A stretch of 63,789 nt of DNA from Fictibacillus phosphorivorans (GCF_023715845.1 NZ_JAMBOR010000020.1:1-63789); one strand, 5' to 3'. Counted from the stretch's first letter, positions 26,902 to 35,136 are shown. Notes: generated by a model from the sequence alone, not told the origin. Numbers and translations: made by a program.

Positions 26902-27678
26902 GTGGTAGAAAACAAAGTTGTTGTAATTACAGGATCTGCAAGCGGAATAGGTTTTGAAATCGGAAAGACCTTTGCTGAAAATGGAAGCAAAGTCGTTTTA
27001 ACAGATTTAAATGAAGAAGGGGTAAAAAAGTCTGCTGAAGAACTTAAAGGACTAGGGTATGAAGCGATCGGACTTAAAGCGGATGTTACGAGTGAAGAAG
27101 ACATCAAGAACATGATTGAAATCGCTCATAAAGAATACGGACGTGTAGATGTTCTAATCAACAATGCCGGCCTTCAGCATGTATCACCTATCGAAGAGTT
27201 TCCTACAGATAAATTTGAGCTGATGATTAAGATCATGCTTACTGCACCATTTATTGCTACGAAGCACGTTATGCCGATCATGAAAGAACAAGGCTTTGGG
27301 CGTATCATTAATATATCGTCGATCAATGGTTTAATCGGGTTTGCAGGAAAAGCGGCTTACAATAGTGCAAAACATGGCGTAATCGGTCTTACTAAGGTTG
27401 CTGCACTAGAATCAGCAGCAGAGGGTGTTACTGTTAACGCATTATGTCCTGGTTATGTAGATACTCCACTTGTTCGCGGACAATTAGAAGACTTGGCGAA
27501 AACAAGAAATGTTTCTTTAGATAAAGTGCTTGAAGAAGTTATTTATCCATTAGTTCCGCAAAATCGTCTGATGGAAGTAAGTGAAATCGCGGAGTATGCC
27601 ATGTTCTTATCAAGTGACAAAGCGAAAAGCGTAACAGGACAAGCAATCGTTATCGATGGCGGATATACAGCTCAATAA
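26902..27678 (+). CDS. 3-hydroxybutyrate dehydrogenase (SDR family)
   Basis: A short-chain dehydrogenase of 258 aa. The NAD-binding motif TGSASGIG is at the N-terminus, NNAG in the middle, the catalytic serine in NISSINGL and YxxxK in YNSAKHG. The segment LCPGYVDTPLVR matches D-3-hydroxybutyrate dehydrogenases, which oxidise (R)-3-hydroxybutyrate to acetoacetate. The start is GTG at 26902 with AGGAG (26889-26893); an earlier in-frame ATG lies inside the permease gene. It forms an operon with the permease, 19 bp apart. Confidence 0.92.
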   Translation: MVENKVVVITGSASGIGFEIGKTFAENGSKVVLTDLNEEGVKKSAEELKGLGYEAIGLKADVTSEEDIKNMIEIAHKEYGRVDVLINNAGLQHVSPIEEFPTDKFELMIKIMLTAPFIATKHVMPIMKEQGFGRIINISSINGLIGFAGKAAYNSAKHGVIGLTKVAALESAAEGVTVNALCPGYVDTPLVRGQLEDLAKTRNVSLDKVLEEVIYPLVPQNRLMEVSEIAEYAMFLSSDKAKSVTGQAIVIDGGYTAQ

Positions 27679-27683
27679 GTTAT

Positions 27684-27721
27684 GAGAAAATCCTCAGCAA
27701 TTTTAGCTGGGGATTTTCTTT
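27684..27721 (+). terminator. Terminator of 3-hydroxybutyrate operon
   Basis: AGAAAATCCTCAGC pairs with GCTGGGGATTTTCT around AATTTTA and is followed by TTTTG. It lies just after the dehydrogenase stop. Confidence 0.8.
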
Positions 27722-27761
27722 TGATTAAGTTGTATAGAATTAACCTACACTTTTAATGCAA

Positions 27762-27775
27762 TGTAATCGATTACT
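27762..27775 (+). promoter_or_regulatory. cre-like CcpA site
   Basis: TGTAATCGATTACT matches the cre consensus TGWAANCGNTNWCA at 13 of 14 positions and contains a perfect 12-bp palindrome. It lies 33 bp before the PTS permease start, where CcpA binding would repress. A LacI- or other repressor operator is an alternative. Confidence 0.55.
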
Positions 27776-27807
27776 GTATAAAGTCATGGATTCAGGAGGA
27801 AATATTA

Positions 27808-29721
27808 ATGAAAATTTTAGCGATTACTTCATGTCCGAATGGAATCGCCCATACGTATATGGCTGCTGAAAACTTACAAAAAGCAGCTGATAAAATGGGA
27901 ATAGACATCAAAATTGAAACTCAAGGTTCTATCGGCGTGGAGAACGAATTTACGGAGCAAGACATTCAGGAAGCAGAAGGCATTATTATTGCTGCAGATA
28001 AGACGGTAGACAAAGAGCGATTTGTCGGTAAAAAGGTACTTACTACAGGTGTGCAGGATGGTATTCGGAAACCAGAGGAATTAATCCGGAAGATACAAAC
28101 CGATGATGTTCCAGTATATAAAGCTGGCAGTAAAATAAACACTACGAGTAAAGAGAAGAGAGAGAATCCCTTTTATCGCCATTTAATGAATGGTGTTTCC
28201 TTTATGGTTCCTTTCATTGTTGTAGGTGGTTTGTTGATCGCGATCGCCTTGACGTTAGGCGGGGATAAAACACCAGAAGGCATTGTCATTCCGGATGGTT
28301 CTTTTTGGAAAACGATTGAGCAGATAGGCGGAGCTGCATTCACCTTCATGGTTCCTATCTTAGCGGGTTATATTGCATACAGTATCGCAGACCGTCCAGG
28401 GCTCGTTCCTGGTGTTATAGGCGGTTATATAGCAGCTAATGGAAGTTTCTATGGTAGTGAAGCAGGTGCTGGATTTCTTGGCGGGATCATCGCAGGTTTC
28501 TTAGCTGGTTATGTAGCGTTAGCCATCAAAAAAATAAATGTTCCAAAAGTCATTCAACCGATTATGCCTATCATCATTATTCCTGTAGTAGCATCTTTGG
28601 TTGTAGGCTTAGCGTTTGTTTTCTTAATTGGAGCACCAGTGGCGGGGATATTTGAAGGGTTAACCGCGTGGCTAGCAGGTATGCAAGGGACGAGCTCTCT
28701 GCTTTTAGCACTGATTTTAGGTGCGATGATCTCCTTTGATATGGGCGGTCCTGTAAATAAAGTAGCGTTCTTATTCGGTTCGGCTATGATTGGTGAGGGC
28801 AACTATGAAATTATGGGACCTATTGCAGTGGCCATCTGTGTACCTCCTATTGGAATGGGGCTTGCTACACTATTGAACAAAAGAAAATACCAAGCTGGTG
28901 AACGCGAAGCAGGGAAAGCAGCATTCACGATGGGACTCTTCGGGATTACGGAGGGTGCGATTCCATTTGCTGCACAAGATCCGTTACGTGTAATACCCAG
29001 TATCATGGTAGGTTCAATGACAGGATCCGTTATCGCGATGCTCGGGAATGTAGGGGATCGGGTAGCACATGGCGGGCCGATTGTTGCTGCGCTTGGAGCA
29101 GTAGATAATGTACTCATGTTCTTTATAGCGGTTATCGTTGGAGTTATTGTAACAGCTCTATTAGTTAACCTATTGAAGAGAGATATAGAGTCTGAAAATC
29201 ATGTAACAGCTGAAGAAGATTCTAATAATGTTCCACATGAAACAATTCAAGATGATGTATCGATCAATAAACTGACGGATATTACAAATCTTGACCTCAT
29301 TGATTTAAATGTAGATGGTTCTACAAAGGAAGAAGTAATTGAAGAGATGATCAACAAACTTGGTGATTCAGGAGTCCTTTCCTCACCGGAAGCATTCAAA
29401 CAAGCTATTTTAAACCGTGAAAAGGAAAGTACAACTGGAATTGGAATGAACATCGCGATTCCTCATGGAAAATCCGATTCAGTTAAAACCCCAAGAGTTG
29501 TATTTGGTCTCAAACGTAATGGAGTATACTGGAATAGCCTTGACGGCACACCGGCTAAATTAATATTCATGATCGCTGTACCCAAGCATAGCGAAGGAAA
29601 CGAACATTTAAAAATCCTTCAAATGCTTTCCCGTAAGCTTATGGATGAGAACTATCGTGAAAAACTATTAACGGTTCAAACAAAAGAGGAAGCTTATGAG
29701 CTTTTAGAAGAAATAAAATAA
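27808..29721 (+). CDS. PTS fructose/mannose family permease EIIBCA
   Basis: A phosphotransferase permease of 637 aa with domains in the order IIB-IIC-IIA. The IIB phosphorylation cysteine is C9 (ITSCPNGIAHTYMAA), the IIC domain spans about 115-460 with some nine membrane segments, and the IIA histidine is H553 in IPHGKS. The order B-C-A resembles B. subtilis ManP more than FruA. The gene stands alone, without a sugar-phosphate enzyme or activator, so the sugar cannot be named. AGGAGG (27796-27801) precedes the ATG and a cre-like site overlaps its leader. Confidence 0.92.
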   Translation: MKILAITSCPNGIAHTYMAAENLQKAADKMGIDIKIETQGSIGVENEFTEQDIQEAEGIIIAADKTVDKERFVGKKVLTTGVQDGIRKPEELIRKIQTDDVPVYKAGSKINTTSKEKRENPFYRHLMNGVSFMVPFIVVGGLLIAIALTLGGDKTPEGIVIPDGSFWKTIEQIGGAAFTFMVPILAGYIAYSIADRPGLVPGVIGGYIAANGSFYGSEAGAGFLGGIIAGFLAGYVALAIKKINVPKVIQPIMPIIIIPVVASLVVGLAFVFLIGAPVAGIFEGLTAWLAGMQGTSSLLLALILGAMISFDMGGPVNKVAFLFGSAMIGEGNYEIMGPIAVAICVPPIGMGLATLLNKRKYQAGEREAGKAAFTMGLFGITEGAIPFAAQDPLRVIPSIMVGSMTGSVIAMLGNVGDRVAHGGPIVAALGAVDNVLMFFIAVIVGVIVTALLVNLLKRDIESENHVTAEEDSNNVPHETIQDDVSINKLTDITNLDLIDLNVDGSTKEEVIEEMINKLGDSGVLSSPEAFKQAILNREKESTTGIGMNIAIPHGKSDSVKTPRVVFGLKRNGVYWNSLDGTPAKLIFMIAVPKHSEGNEHLKILQMLSRKLMDENYREKLLTVQTKEEAYELLEEIK

Positions 29722-29726
29722 AGAAA

Positions 29727-29757
29727 AAAGAAGGTGATTAGAGTTCACCTTCTTTTT
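29727..29757. terminator. Terminator after PTS gene
   Basis: AAGAAGGTGA pairs with TCACCTTCTT around TTAGAGT, followed by TTTATT. It lies between convergent genes and is A-rich on the other side, so it may serve both. Confidence 0.85.
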
Positions 29758-29768
29758 ATTACCTGTAC

Positions 29769-30947
29769 TCATGATTTACCTAATACGGAATCTGCTAAAT
29801 TATAAACGATCGCGTCATCTGTAGGTGGGTTATGAAGCCCAGCACGCACATCACGAAAATGTCTTTGAAGCGGATTTGATGCAGATAGACTTCTTGCACC
29901 GACAATTTTCATGGCTAAATCAACGACTTTATTGGCACTGTTTGTAGCAATATGCTTAACAGCAGCAAGCTCTTTACCCATATTTATGCGTTGCTCTGGC
30001 TGTTCAACCCATTTCCTTGCAACTGAGTATAACACTTGGCGTGCGTTAAAAAGTTCTAACTCAATCTTTCCAATTTTTCTTCTCACTTCTGGTACATCTT
30101 TTATAGGTCCAGGAAGAGTACTTGGACTATAATCTGAAGCGAATTTTATAGCATAATCCTTTGCAGCTGCGGCGATTCCTATATAAACAGCGGGTACTTG
30201 TAGGTACCATCCTCTAGCTGTGAACGACTTGCCATCTTCTACGAATAAGAGGTCTTCTTCTTTTACGAATACATCATTTAAAACAAGGTCATCACTCTTG
30301 GTACCTCTCATAGATATGCTGTCCCACGTTTCTTTTATAGAGATACCTTCCAGATTATGATCAACTAAGATGAAACCTTTAGTACCCGTGTAATCTAGGT
30401 CAGCAGTAATAATCGAATAATCAAGAGCTTCAGCCATAGAAGTAAATGCTTTAACACCATTTAGGCGCCAGCCGTCTTTTACTTTTTTTGCGGTTGTGCC
30501 AGGGGTTCCGCCTCTTGAAGGACTTCCTGTAGCTCGTTCTGTCTGAGCCAAATTTAAAAGAGCCTTATTCCGAACAATGTTCGTGCTGACTTTTTCAAAA
30601 GTCGAACCTTGCCAATGCCTGTTCTCAGCGGCTTCAAGTAGGACTCCTAAATGCCAGCCTAAAGATAAAGCGGTAGGGGCATCACCTTGAGCAATAATCT
30701 CTTGGACTTGCAAATATTCTAGAAGATTTAGACCTTTACCCCCATACTCTTTTGGAATAGTGAGTGAAAGAAAATTTGCATTCTTAAGATCAGCAAAATT
30801 CTTGTAAGGAAAAACACCTTCTGAATCTATCGCATCAGCTCTTGTACTGAAAATCTCTTTTAGTTCTTCTGCTTGTTTCAGGATTTTCTCTATGTTTGTT
30901 TGGTCCGTGTGTTGTTTTGTTTCTGCAACTGCAACTGCTTTTACCAA
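29769..30947 (-). CDS. Acyl-CoA dehydrogenase-like flavin monooxygenase (SfnB/DszC type)
   Basis: A flavoprotein of 392 aa of the acyl-CoA dehydrogenase superfamily, in the branch with DszC and SfnB that oxygenates organosulfur compounds with reduced flavin. Landmarks are IPKEYGGKGLNLLEYLQV and LAQTERATGSPSRGG. The true start is most likely TTG at 30947 behind GGAGGG; the ATG that opens the frame at 31016 lies inside the riboswitch terminator and the riboswitch would be pointless with it. The SAM riboswitch upstream shows it is expressed when SAM is low. A partner reductase is not seen. Confidence 0.88.
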   Translation of the reverse strand: MVKAVAVAETKQHTDQTNIEKILKQAEELKEIFSTRADAIDSEGVFPYKNFADLKNANFLSLTIPKEYGGKGLNLLEYLQVQEIIAQGDAPTALSLGWHLGVLLEAAENRHWQGSTFEKVSTNIVRNKALLNLAQTERATGSPSRGGTPGTTAKKVKDGWRLNGVKAFTSMAEALDYSIITADLDYTGTKGFILVDHNLEGISIKETWDSISMRGTKSDDLVLNDVFVKEEDLLFVEDGKSFTARGWYLQVPAVYIGIAAAAKDYAIKFASDYSPSTLPGPIKDVPEVRRKIGKIELELFNARQVLYSVARKWVEQPEQRINMGKELAAVKHIATNSANKVVDLAMKIVGARSLSASNPLQRHFRDVRAGLHNPPTDDAIVYNLADSVLGKS

Positions 30948-30979
30948 AAATGTTCCCTCCCATACTTTTTCGAGGACAT

Positions 30980-31013
30980 AAAAAAATCCTCCTTTCAAAA
31001 TGACGAAAGAGGA
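30980..31013 (-). terminator. Riboswitch-controlled terminator (minus-strand S-box)
   Basis: On the minus strand TCCTCTTTC pairs with GAAAGGAGGA and is followed by seven T. It lies between the aptamer and the TTG start of the monooxygenase gene, as expected for the expression platform of an S-box leader. Confidence 0.85.
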
Positions 31014-31030
31014 CATGGTTATAAGAACTC

Positions 31031-31146
31031 TTTCTCATCTCTCAGACATTCGTAGTCTGCTGGAATTAGCACCTTTCCTATCTTTTAATGATAAGCGGTT
31101 GCTGCAGGATCTTAGGACCAGTTCCTCCCCTGACTCGTGATAAGAA
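31031..31146 (-). ncRNA. SAM (S-box) riboswitch aptamer
   Basis: The minus strand shows the S-box core in order: TTCTTATCACGAG, GGGGAGGAACTGG, CAGCAACC, AAGGTGCTAATTCC, and the closing GATGAGAA, which pairs with TTCTTATC to form P1. S-box leaders terminate transcription when SAM is plentiful. A terminator follows at 30980-31013. Confidence 0.92.
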
Positions 31147-31174
31147 TATAGAAAAATAAATTTTAATAGTCATC

Positions 31175-31204
31175 ACTATAAAATAATTGAGCATAACTTG
31201 TCAA
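31175..31204 (-). promoter_or_regulatory. Promoter of minus-strand S-box transcript
   Basis: On the minus strand TTGACA (31204-31199) and TATAGT (31180-31175) are 18 bp apart, about 30 bp before the aptamer. Confidence 0.65.
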
Positions 31205-31251
31205 CGAAAAACTGAAAACTTATAATTTTTTTATTATTTCTAAAATAGACG

Positions 31252-31280
31252 TTGACAGGTGGTTTTTATTCCTGTATATT
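31252..31280 (+). promoter_or_regulatory. Promoter of plus-strand S-box transcript
   Basis: TTGACA (31252-31257) and TATATT (31275-31280) are separated by exactly 17 bp and lie about 27 bp upstream of the plus-strand aptamer. The two divergent promoters are only about 48 bp apart. Confidence 0.75.
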
Positions 31281-31306
31281 CTGTTGATAAATTCAATATT
31301 ATCGAT

Positions 31307-31409
31307 TTCTTATCGAGAGAGGTGGAGGGACTGGCCCTTTGAAGCCTCGGCAACAACTATTTTAGTACTGTGCCAATTCCAGCAAGCTTACAAGCTTGAA
31401 AGATAAGGA
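31307..31409 (+). ncRNA. SAM (S-box) riboswitch aptamer
   Basis: All S-box landmarks are present: TCTTATCGAGAG, GTGGAGGGACTGGCCC, GAAGCCTCGGCAAC, GTGCCAATTCCAGC, and GATAAGG closing P1 with CTTATC. A transcription terminator follows at 31446-31477. It controls the LLM monooxygenase and metQ-like genes according to SAM level. Confidence 0.95.
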
Positions 31410-31445
31410 GAGATCGAATGCGTTTTTCATATTTACGTATTTCAC

Positions 31446-31477
31446 AACCTCTTCTTAATCATGAAGAGGTTTTTTTA
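31446..31477 (+). terminator. Riboswitch-controlled terminator (plus-strand S-box)
   Basis: AACCTCTTC (31446-31454) pairs perfectly with GAAGAGGTT (31463-31471) and is followed by a T run. It lies 37 bp after the aptamer and about 120 bp before the LLM gene start. Confidence 0.88.
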
Positions 31478-31595
31478 TTTGGATTCATAGGGAAACGTGC
31501 AACGTCCGAAAGTGGCTCACCAACTGCCCAGCGGATAGCGAATTTCCTGGAGCATAAATCAACACAAAAATAAACGTGTAATGGAGGAAATCATT

Positions 31596-32981
31596 TTGAG
31601 TAAAGAAATTTTATTTAACGCATTTGAAATGACGAGTGCTATGCATAATTCTCACGGACTTTGGAAGCACCCGGAAAGTAAACGACATACGCACTATAAA
31701 GACCTAGATTATTGGATCAAATATGCCAAATTGCTTGAGAAAGGAAAGTTCGATGCCGTATTTTTTGCAGATGTGTTAGGGGTCTATGATGTGTACCAAA
31801 AAAGTAAAGCGCCTTCTATAAGGGATGGTCTGCAGGTACCGTTGAATGATCCGGCGCTCCTTATCTCCGCTATGGCGAGTGTCACTGAAAATTTATCGTT
31901 CGCTGTTACGGTCAGCACCACGTATGAACAGCCTTTTGGAAATGCACGTCGTTTTTCGACACTCGATCATTTAACAAAAGGAAGAATTGCCTGGAATGTC
32001 GTAACGTCCTACCTACCGAATGCAGCCAGAAATTTCGGTCTGGAGGATATGATTAAACACGATGAGCGTTATAACATCGCGGATGAGTATTTAGAAGTCT
32101 CTTATAAGCTCTGGGAGAACAGTTGGGAAGACGGAGCAGTCATTGAAGATATCGAGACGAATACACTTGTTGATCCTGAAAAGGTTCATGAGATCAATCA
32201 CGAAGGAAAGTATTTTAAAGTAGAAGGACCTCACTTAAGCGAACCTTCCTTGCAAAGAACGCCTGTCATCTACCAGGCAGGCACTTCAGAAAAAGGACGT
32301 GATTTTGCTGCTAAACACGCAGAGTGTATTTTTGTAGGTGGACCAACGCCACAAAGGATTCGTTTCTATGCAGATGATATTAGAGAGCGGGCTAGAAAAC
32401 ATGGCAGAAATCCAGAGACTATTAAAATCTTTTCTTTCCTGAACGTTGTTGTGGGCGAGACAACGGAAGAAGCAGAGCGAAAGTTTGAGGAATACGCAAA
32501 GGTTTGGAGCTCAGATGCTGCAAAGGCACAGTATGGAGCAAGCGGATATGACATTGCTGAATACGAAGAACTTGATCCAGACCTTCCTTTTGAATATTCA
32601 AAATCAACCGAAGGCGGTCATTACAAAGCAGCCTTACTTACAAAGGATGCACCTAAAAAACTTACTGTTGGGGAAGTACTTAACCGGTTTGAAACACCTG
32701 GGAACTATATCGTGGGAAATCCTGAGCAAGTGGCTGACGGAATCCAAGCTCAGTTTGAGGAATCTGGTGTTGATGGATTTAATTTAAATCATCTTGTAAC
32801 CCCAGGTGATCTAGAAGCTTTTGTGGAACTCGTCGTACCTGTCCTTCAAGAAAGAGGATTATATAAAAAAGAGTACAACAAAGGTACCTTGAGAGAGAAA
32901 TTGTTCCCTCAAAATGGTCGTTTGCTGCCGAGTGACCATCCAGCAGCGAAATATAGAAGAGTTCTAGCAGAATCAAAATAA
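31596..32981 (+). CDS. LLM class flavin-dependent monooxygenase (NtaA/SnaA/DszA family)
   Basis: A reduced-flavin-dependent monooxygenase of 461 aa of the luciferase-like superfamily, NtaA/SnaA/DszA/SfnC branch. Family segments include ERYNIADEYLEVSYKLWENS and GPHLSEPSLQRTPVIYQAG. Members of this branch cleave C-N or C-S bonds in organosulfur or aminocarboxylate compounds. The TTG start at 31596 has GGAGG (31583-31587) 8 bp upstream; the ATG at 31581 lies within that ribosome binding site. With a SAM riboswitch in front and a MetQ-like lipoprotein behind, a role in sulfur release from an organosulfur nutrient is likely. The substrate is unknown. Confidence 0.9.
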   Translation: MSKEILFNAFEMTSAMHNSHGLWKHPESKRHTHYKDLDYWIKYAKLLEKGKFDAVFFADVLGVYDVYQKSKAPSIRDGLQVPLNDPALLISAMASVTENLSFAVTVSTTYEQPFGNARRFSTLDHLTKGRIAWNVVTSYLPNAARNFGLEDMIKHDERYNIADEYLEVSYKLWENSWEDGAVIEDIETNTLVDPEKVHEINHEGKYFKVEGPHLSEPSLQRTPVIYQAGTSEKGRDFAAKHAECIFVGGPTPQRIRFYADDIRERARKHGRNPETIKIFSFLNVVVGETTEEAERKFEEYAKVWSSDAAKAQYGASGYDIAEYEELDPDLPFEYSKSTEGGHYKAALLTKDAPKKLTVGEVLNRFETPGNYIVGNPEQVADGIQAQFEESGVDGFNLNHLVTPGDLEAFVELVVPVLQERGLYKKEYNKGTLREKLFPQNGRLLPSDHPAAKYRRVLAESK

Positions 32982-33004
32982 AATGATAGAGGAGTAAGAA
33001 ACGA

Positions 33005-33829
33005 ATGAAAAAAATAGTACGTTTACTCATAGGGCTTACAGTTATCATAGGTCTAGCTGGATGTGGAGCTTCAGGAGAAGAGGAGAAGAAAGAGATTACT
33101 CTTGGAGCGACCGTTCCATACAGTGATATGCTTGAAAAAGGGGTAAAACCTTATTTAGAGAAAAAAGGCTATAAAGTGCAAGTTAAGGAGTTCAATGACT
33201 ACGTTCAGCCGAATATTTCCCTTAAGAGCGGTTCGCTTGATGCGAATCTTTTTCAGCACAAAGTATATATGGACGCTTTTTCAAAAGAGAATGATATGAA
33301 GCTAGCAAGTGTTGTGACTGTACCAACCGCACCGATTGGTATATACTCCAACAAATATAAATCGCTTAATGAGATTAAGCCTGGGAGCACGGTGGCACTG
33401 GCTAATGATCCAACAAATCTGGCTCGAGGTTTAACAGTCTTAAGAGATAATGGATTAATCGAGATTGATAGTAAGGCAAATCCGCTGCGCGTCTCAGAAA
33501 AGGACGTTATAAAAAATCCGAAGAAGCTTAAATTCCAGCCTGTCGAAGCGGCTCAAACTCCACGAACATTAGACTCTGTTGATCTAGCAGCCGTAAATGG
33601 AAACTTTGCGATCTCATCTGGTTTGAACTTAGAAGATGCCCTTGTAAAAGATAAGCTTCCGGATGAAATCATTAATCGTATCGTTGTTTTAGAAGAAGAT
33701 AAAAACTCAAAGTTGGCGAAAGATCTTAAAGATGCTGTAGAATCTGAAGAGTTTTTAAAGGTGATCAACAGCGACTTTAAACCATTTCATAAACCCGAAT
33801 GGATGAATAAGGAGACTGCTTCTAAATAA
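33005..33829 (+). CDS. MetQ/NlpA family substrate-binding lipoprotein
   Basis: A lipoprotein of 274 aa with a signal peptide and lipobox LAGC (cysteine at about residue 20). It belongs to the MetQ (NlpA) family, binding proteins of methionine-type ABC importers; the segment YVQPNISLKSGSLDANLFQH is characteristic. The ATPase and permease (MetN, MetP) are not adjacent, so it must use components encoded elsewhere. It is 23 bp after the LLM monooxygenase gene and shares its SAM-riboswitch transcript, so it may bind methionine or the monooxygenase substrate. Confidence 0.93.
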   Translation: MKKIVRLLIGLTVIIGLAGCGASGEEEKKEITLGATVPYSDMLEKGVKPYLEKKGYKVQVKEFNDYVQPNISLKSGSLDANLFQHKVYMDAFSKENDMKLASVVTVPTAPIGIYSNKYKSLNEIKPGSTVALANDPTNLARGLTVLRDNGLIEIDSKANPLRVSEKDVIKNPKKLKFQPVEAAQTPRTLDSVDLAAVNGNFAISSGLNLEDALVKDKLPDEIINRIVVLEEDKNSKLAKDLKDAVESEEFLKVINSDFKPFHKPEWMNKETASK

Positions 33830-33932
33830 GCGCTCATTTTCAGCATAATATTGAATATCTCTAGCAATAGCCGTTACCATTTTTCTTTCATTTCATAGAA
33901 TATGTTATGTTGAAAAACGGGGGTGATAGATA

Positions 33933-34208
33933 GTGAGTAATTGCCCACACTGTGGTTTGTTCCGATACGATCTAAGCGGATGTGTCTGCAGTGATCAAGA
34001 GTATAACAATGATCAGTACAAGAGAGCTATAGATGAAATTTTCAGCAATGAAAGTAAGTTCCTAAGAGCGCCTAAGAAAGTAAAAAGGCAAAACCCAAAA
34101 GATTTGAGAATAATAAGTCTCATATATATTTTTTTAAAGTGGACAAGCTGGCTCGTAACAAGAGTCAGCTTTAAGTTTTATATATATGAGAGTTATAGCA
34201 GGGTATAG
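33933..34208 (+). CDS. Small hypothetical protein with CPHC zinc-binding motif
   Basis: An ORF of 91 aa beginning with GTG behind GGGGGTG (33919-33925). CPHC at residues 4-7 and CVC around 17-19 suggest a small zinc site. The C-terminal third is hydrophobic and aromatic and is encoded across a terminator-like hairpin (AAGCTGGCTC at 34145-34154 with GAGTCAGCTT at 34162-34171), so the original gene may have ended earlier and the reading frame may be extended by mutation. I do not recognise the family. Confidence 0.5.
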   Translation: MSNCPHCGLFRYDLSGCVCSDQEYNNDQYKRAIDEIFSNESKFLRAPKKVKRQNPKDLRIISLIYIFLKWTSWLVTRVSFKFYIYESYSRV

Positions 34209-34238
34209 AAGTTCGAAATTTGTCGCCACTTGTCGACT

Positions 34239-34329
34239 CGTGGTTATTTTTTTATTAACGTGGGATTATTTCATTTATCGTAGGAAAAAACTGAACAAAC
34301 GTGGGATTAATCAGATTTACCGTGGGATT
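34239..34329. repeat. 20-21 bp phased repeat array, core CGTGGGATT
   Basis: The core CGTGG(G)ATT or a close variant begins at 34239, 34259, 34279 (CGTAGG), 34300 and 34321: spacings 20, 20, 21 and 21 bp. The spacers are AT-rich and not conserved. The array lies in the gap between the small zinc protein and a convergent acetyltransferase gene. Confidence 0.75.
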
Positions 34330-34374
34330 CTTTGTCTCAGTACCCTAGGAGGTATTCCGAGCATAAATTCTAAC

Positions 34375-34416
34375 TAAAAAGCAGATCCAGTATTTGTCCT
34401 GGATCTGCTAATTTTA
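34375..34416. terminator. Bidirectional terminator
   Basis: GCAGATCCAG (34381-34390) pairs perfectly with CTGGATCTGC (34399-34408). The minus strand has a T tract (complement of AAAAA before 34381), so it terminates the acetyltransferase gene. Confidence 0.85.
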
Positions 34417-34421
34417 TGCAA

Positions 34422-34922
34422 TTACATAGATAAACCTAGTGATGGCGGTGAACTTAGCCTTCTGATATTAGAGGATCGACGAGCAAGATTTGGCTGAGTT
34501 GAGACTGAGCCCGATAGACTTTTTTGGATGATGATGTTTGAGCCGATCTGACCTTGTACTTCAAAGCCCCAGCGTTGAAAAACTTTAAGAGCCTCGGTGT
34601 TTTCTACATCTACCGAACCAAATACCATTTGAATGCCCTGTTGTAATAGGTGTTTTTCAAAAACAGGAGCAAATTGACTTCCGATTCCTTTTCCTTGATG
34701 CTTCGTATCCAGCACCACATAATCTACATAAATCATATTACCTAATCGGAACCGGTAACTAACGAAACCTACGATTTGATCATTGCTGTCGCATACAACC
34801 ATAACCTCGTTTGCCATTCCTAAAATAAGCTGGATGACTTCCTTTTTTACTTGGAAGTTGTTAACCACCAAATCAATCAATACGGGATTGTCCTGACTAG
34901 GATTCCATTTACGAATATACAA
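34422..34922 (-). CDS. GNAT family N-acetyltransferase
   Basis: A protein of 166 aa. The acetyl-CoA binding motif is HQGKGIGSQFAPVFEKHL near residue 75-92 and the C-terminal GNAT segment is NTEALKVFQRWGFE. The last 30 residues are Ser-, Arg- and Pro-rich (TQPNLARRSSNIRRLSSPPS), an unusual extension beyond the domain. It starts with TTG; AGGGGG lies 8 bp upstream on the minus strand. The substrate is unknown. Confidence 0.83.
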   Translation of the reverse strand: MYIRKWNPSQDNPVLIDLVVNNFQVKKEVIQLILGMANEVMVVCDSNDQIVGFVSYRFRLGNMIYVDYVVLDTKHQGKGIGSQFAPVFEKHLLQQGIQMVFGSVDVENTEALKVFQRWGFEVQGQIGSNIIIQKSLSGSVSTQPNLARRSSNIRRLSSPPSLGLSM

Positions 34923-35109
34923 AGATATTCCCCCTTATATTACTCTACGAAGGGGATGTTTTGTGAAAACTCATATACATCCATTGCAAGAATTAAATTA
35001 ATATTTGTTTGTATATTTTTCCCCCTTGCTTGTACTATATGTGGTTGTCCAAACAATGGTCTGGATAGTATCCTAGTTTTTGATAAAAGGGGCCACTTCT
35101 ATTTAAATT

Positions 35110-35136
35110 AAAAAGCCAGGAATTTTATCCCGGCTT
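35110..35136 (-). terminator. Terminator after the 22-aa peptide
   Basis: On the minus strand AAAGCCGGG and CCTGGCTTT form a stem followed by TTAATTT. It lies about 20 bp after the stop of the small basic peptide. Confidence 0.55.

Noticed and set aside
34186-34377. Plus-strand frame of 63 codons
   Set aside because: It covers the CGTGGGATT array, has no ribosome binding site and overlaps the preceding gene.
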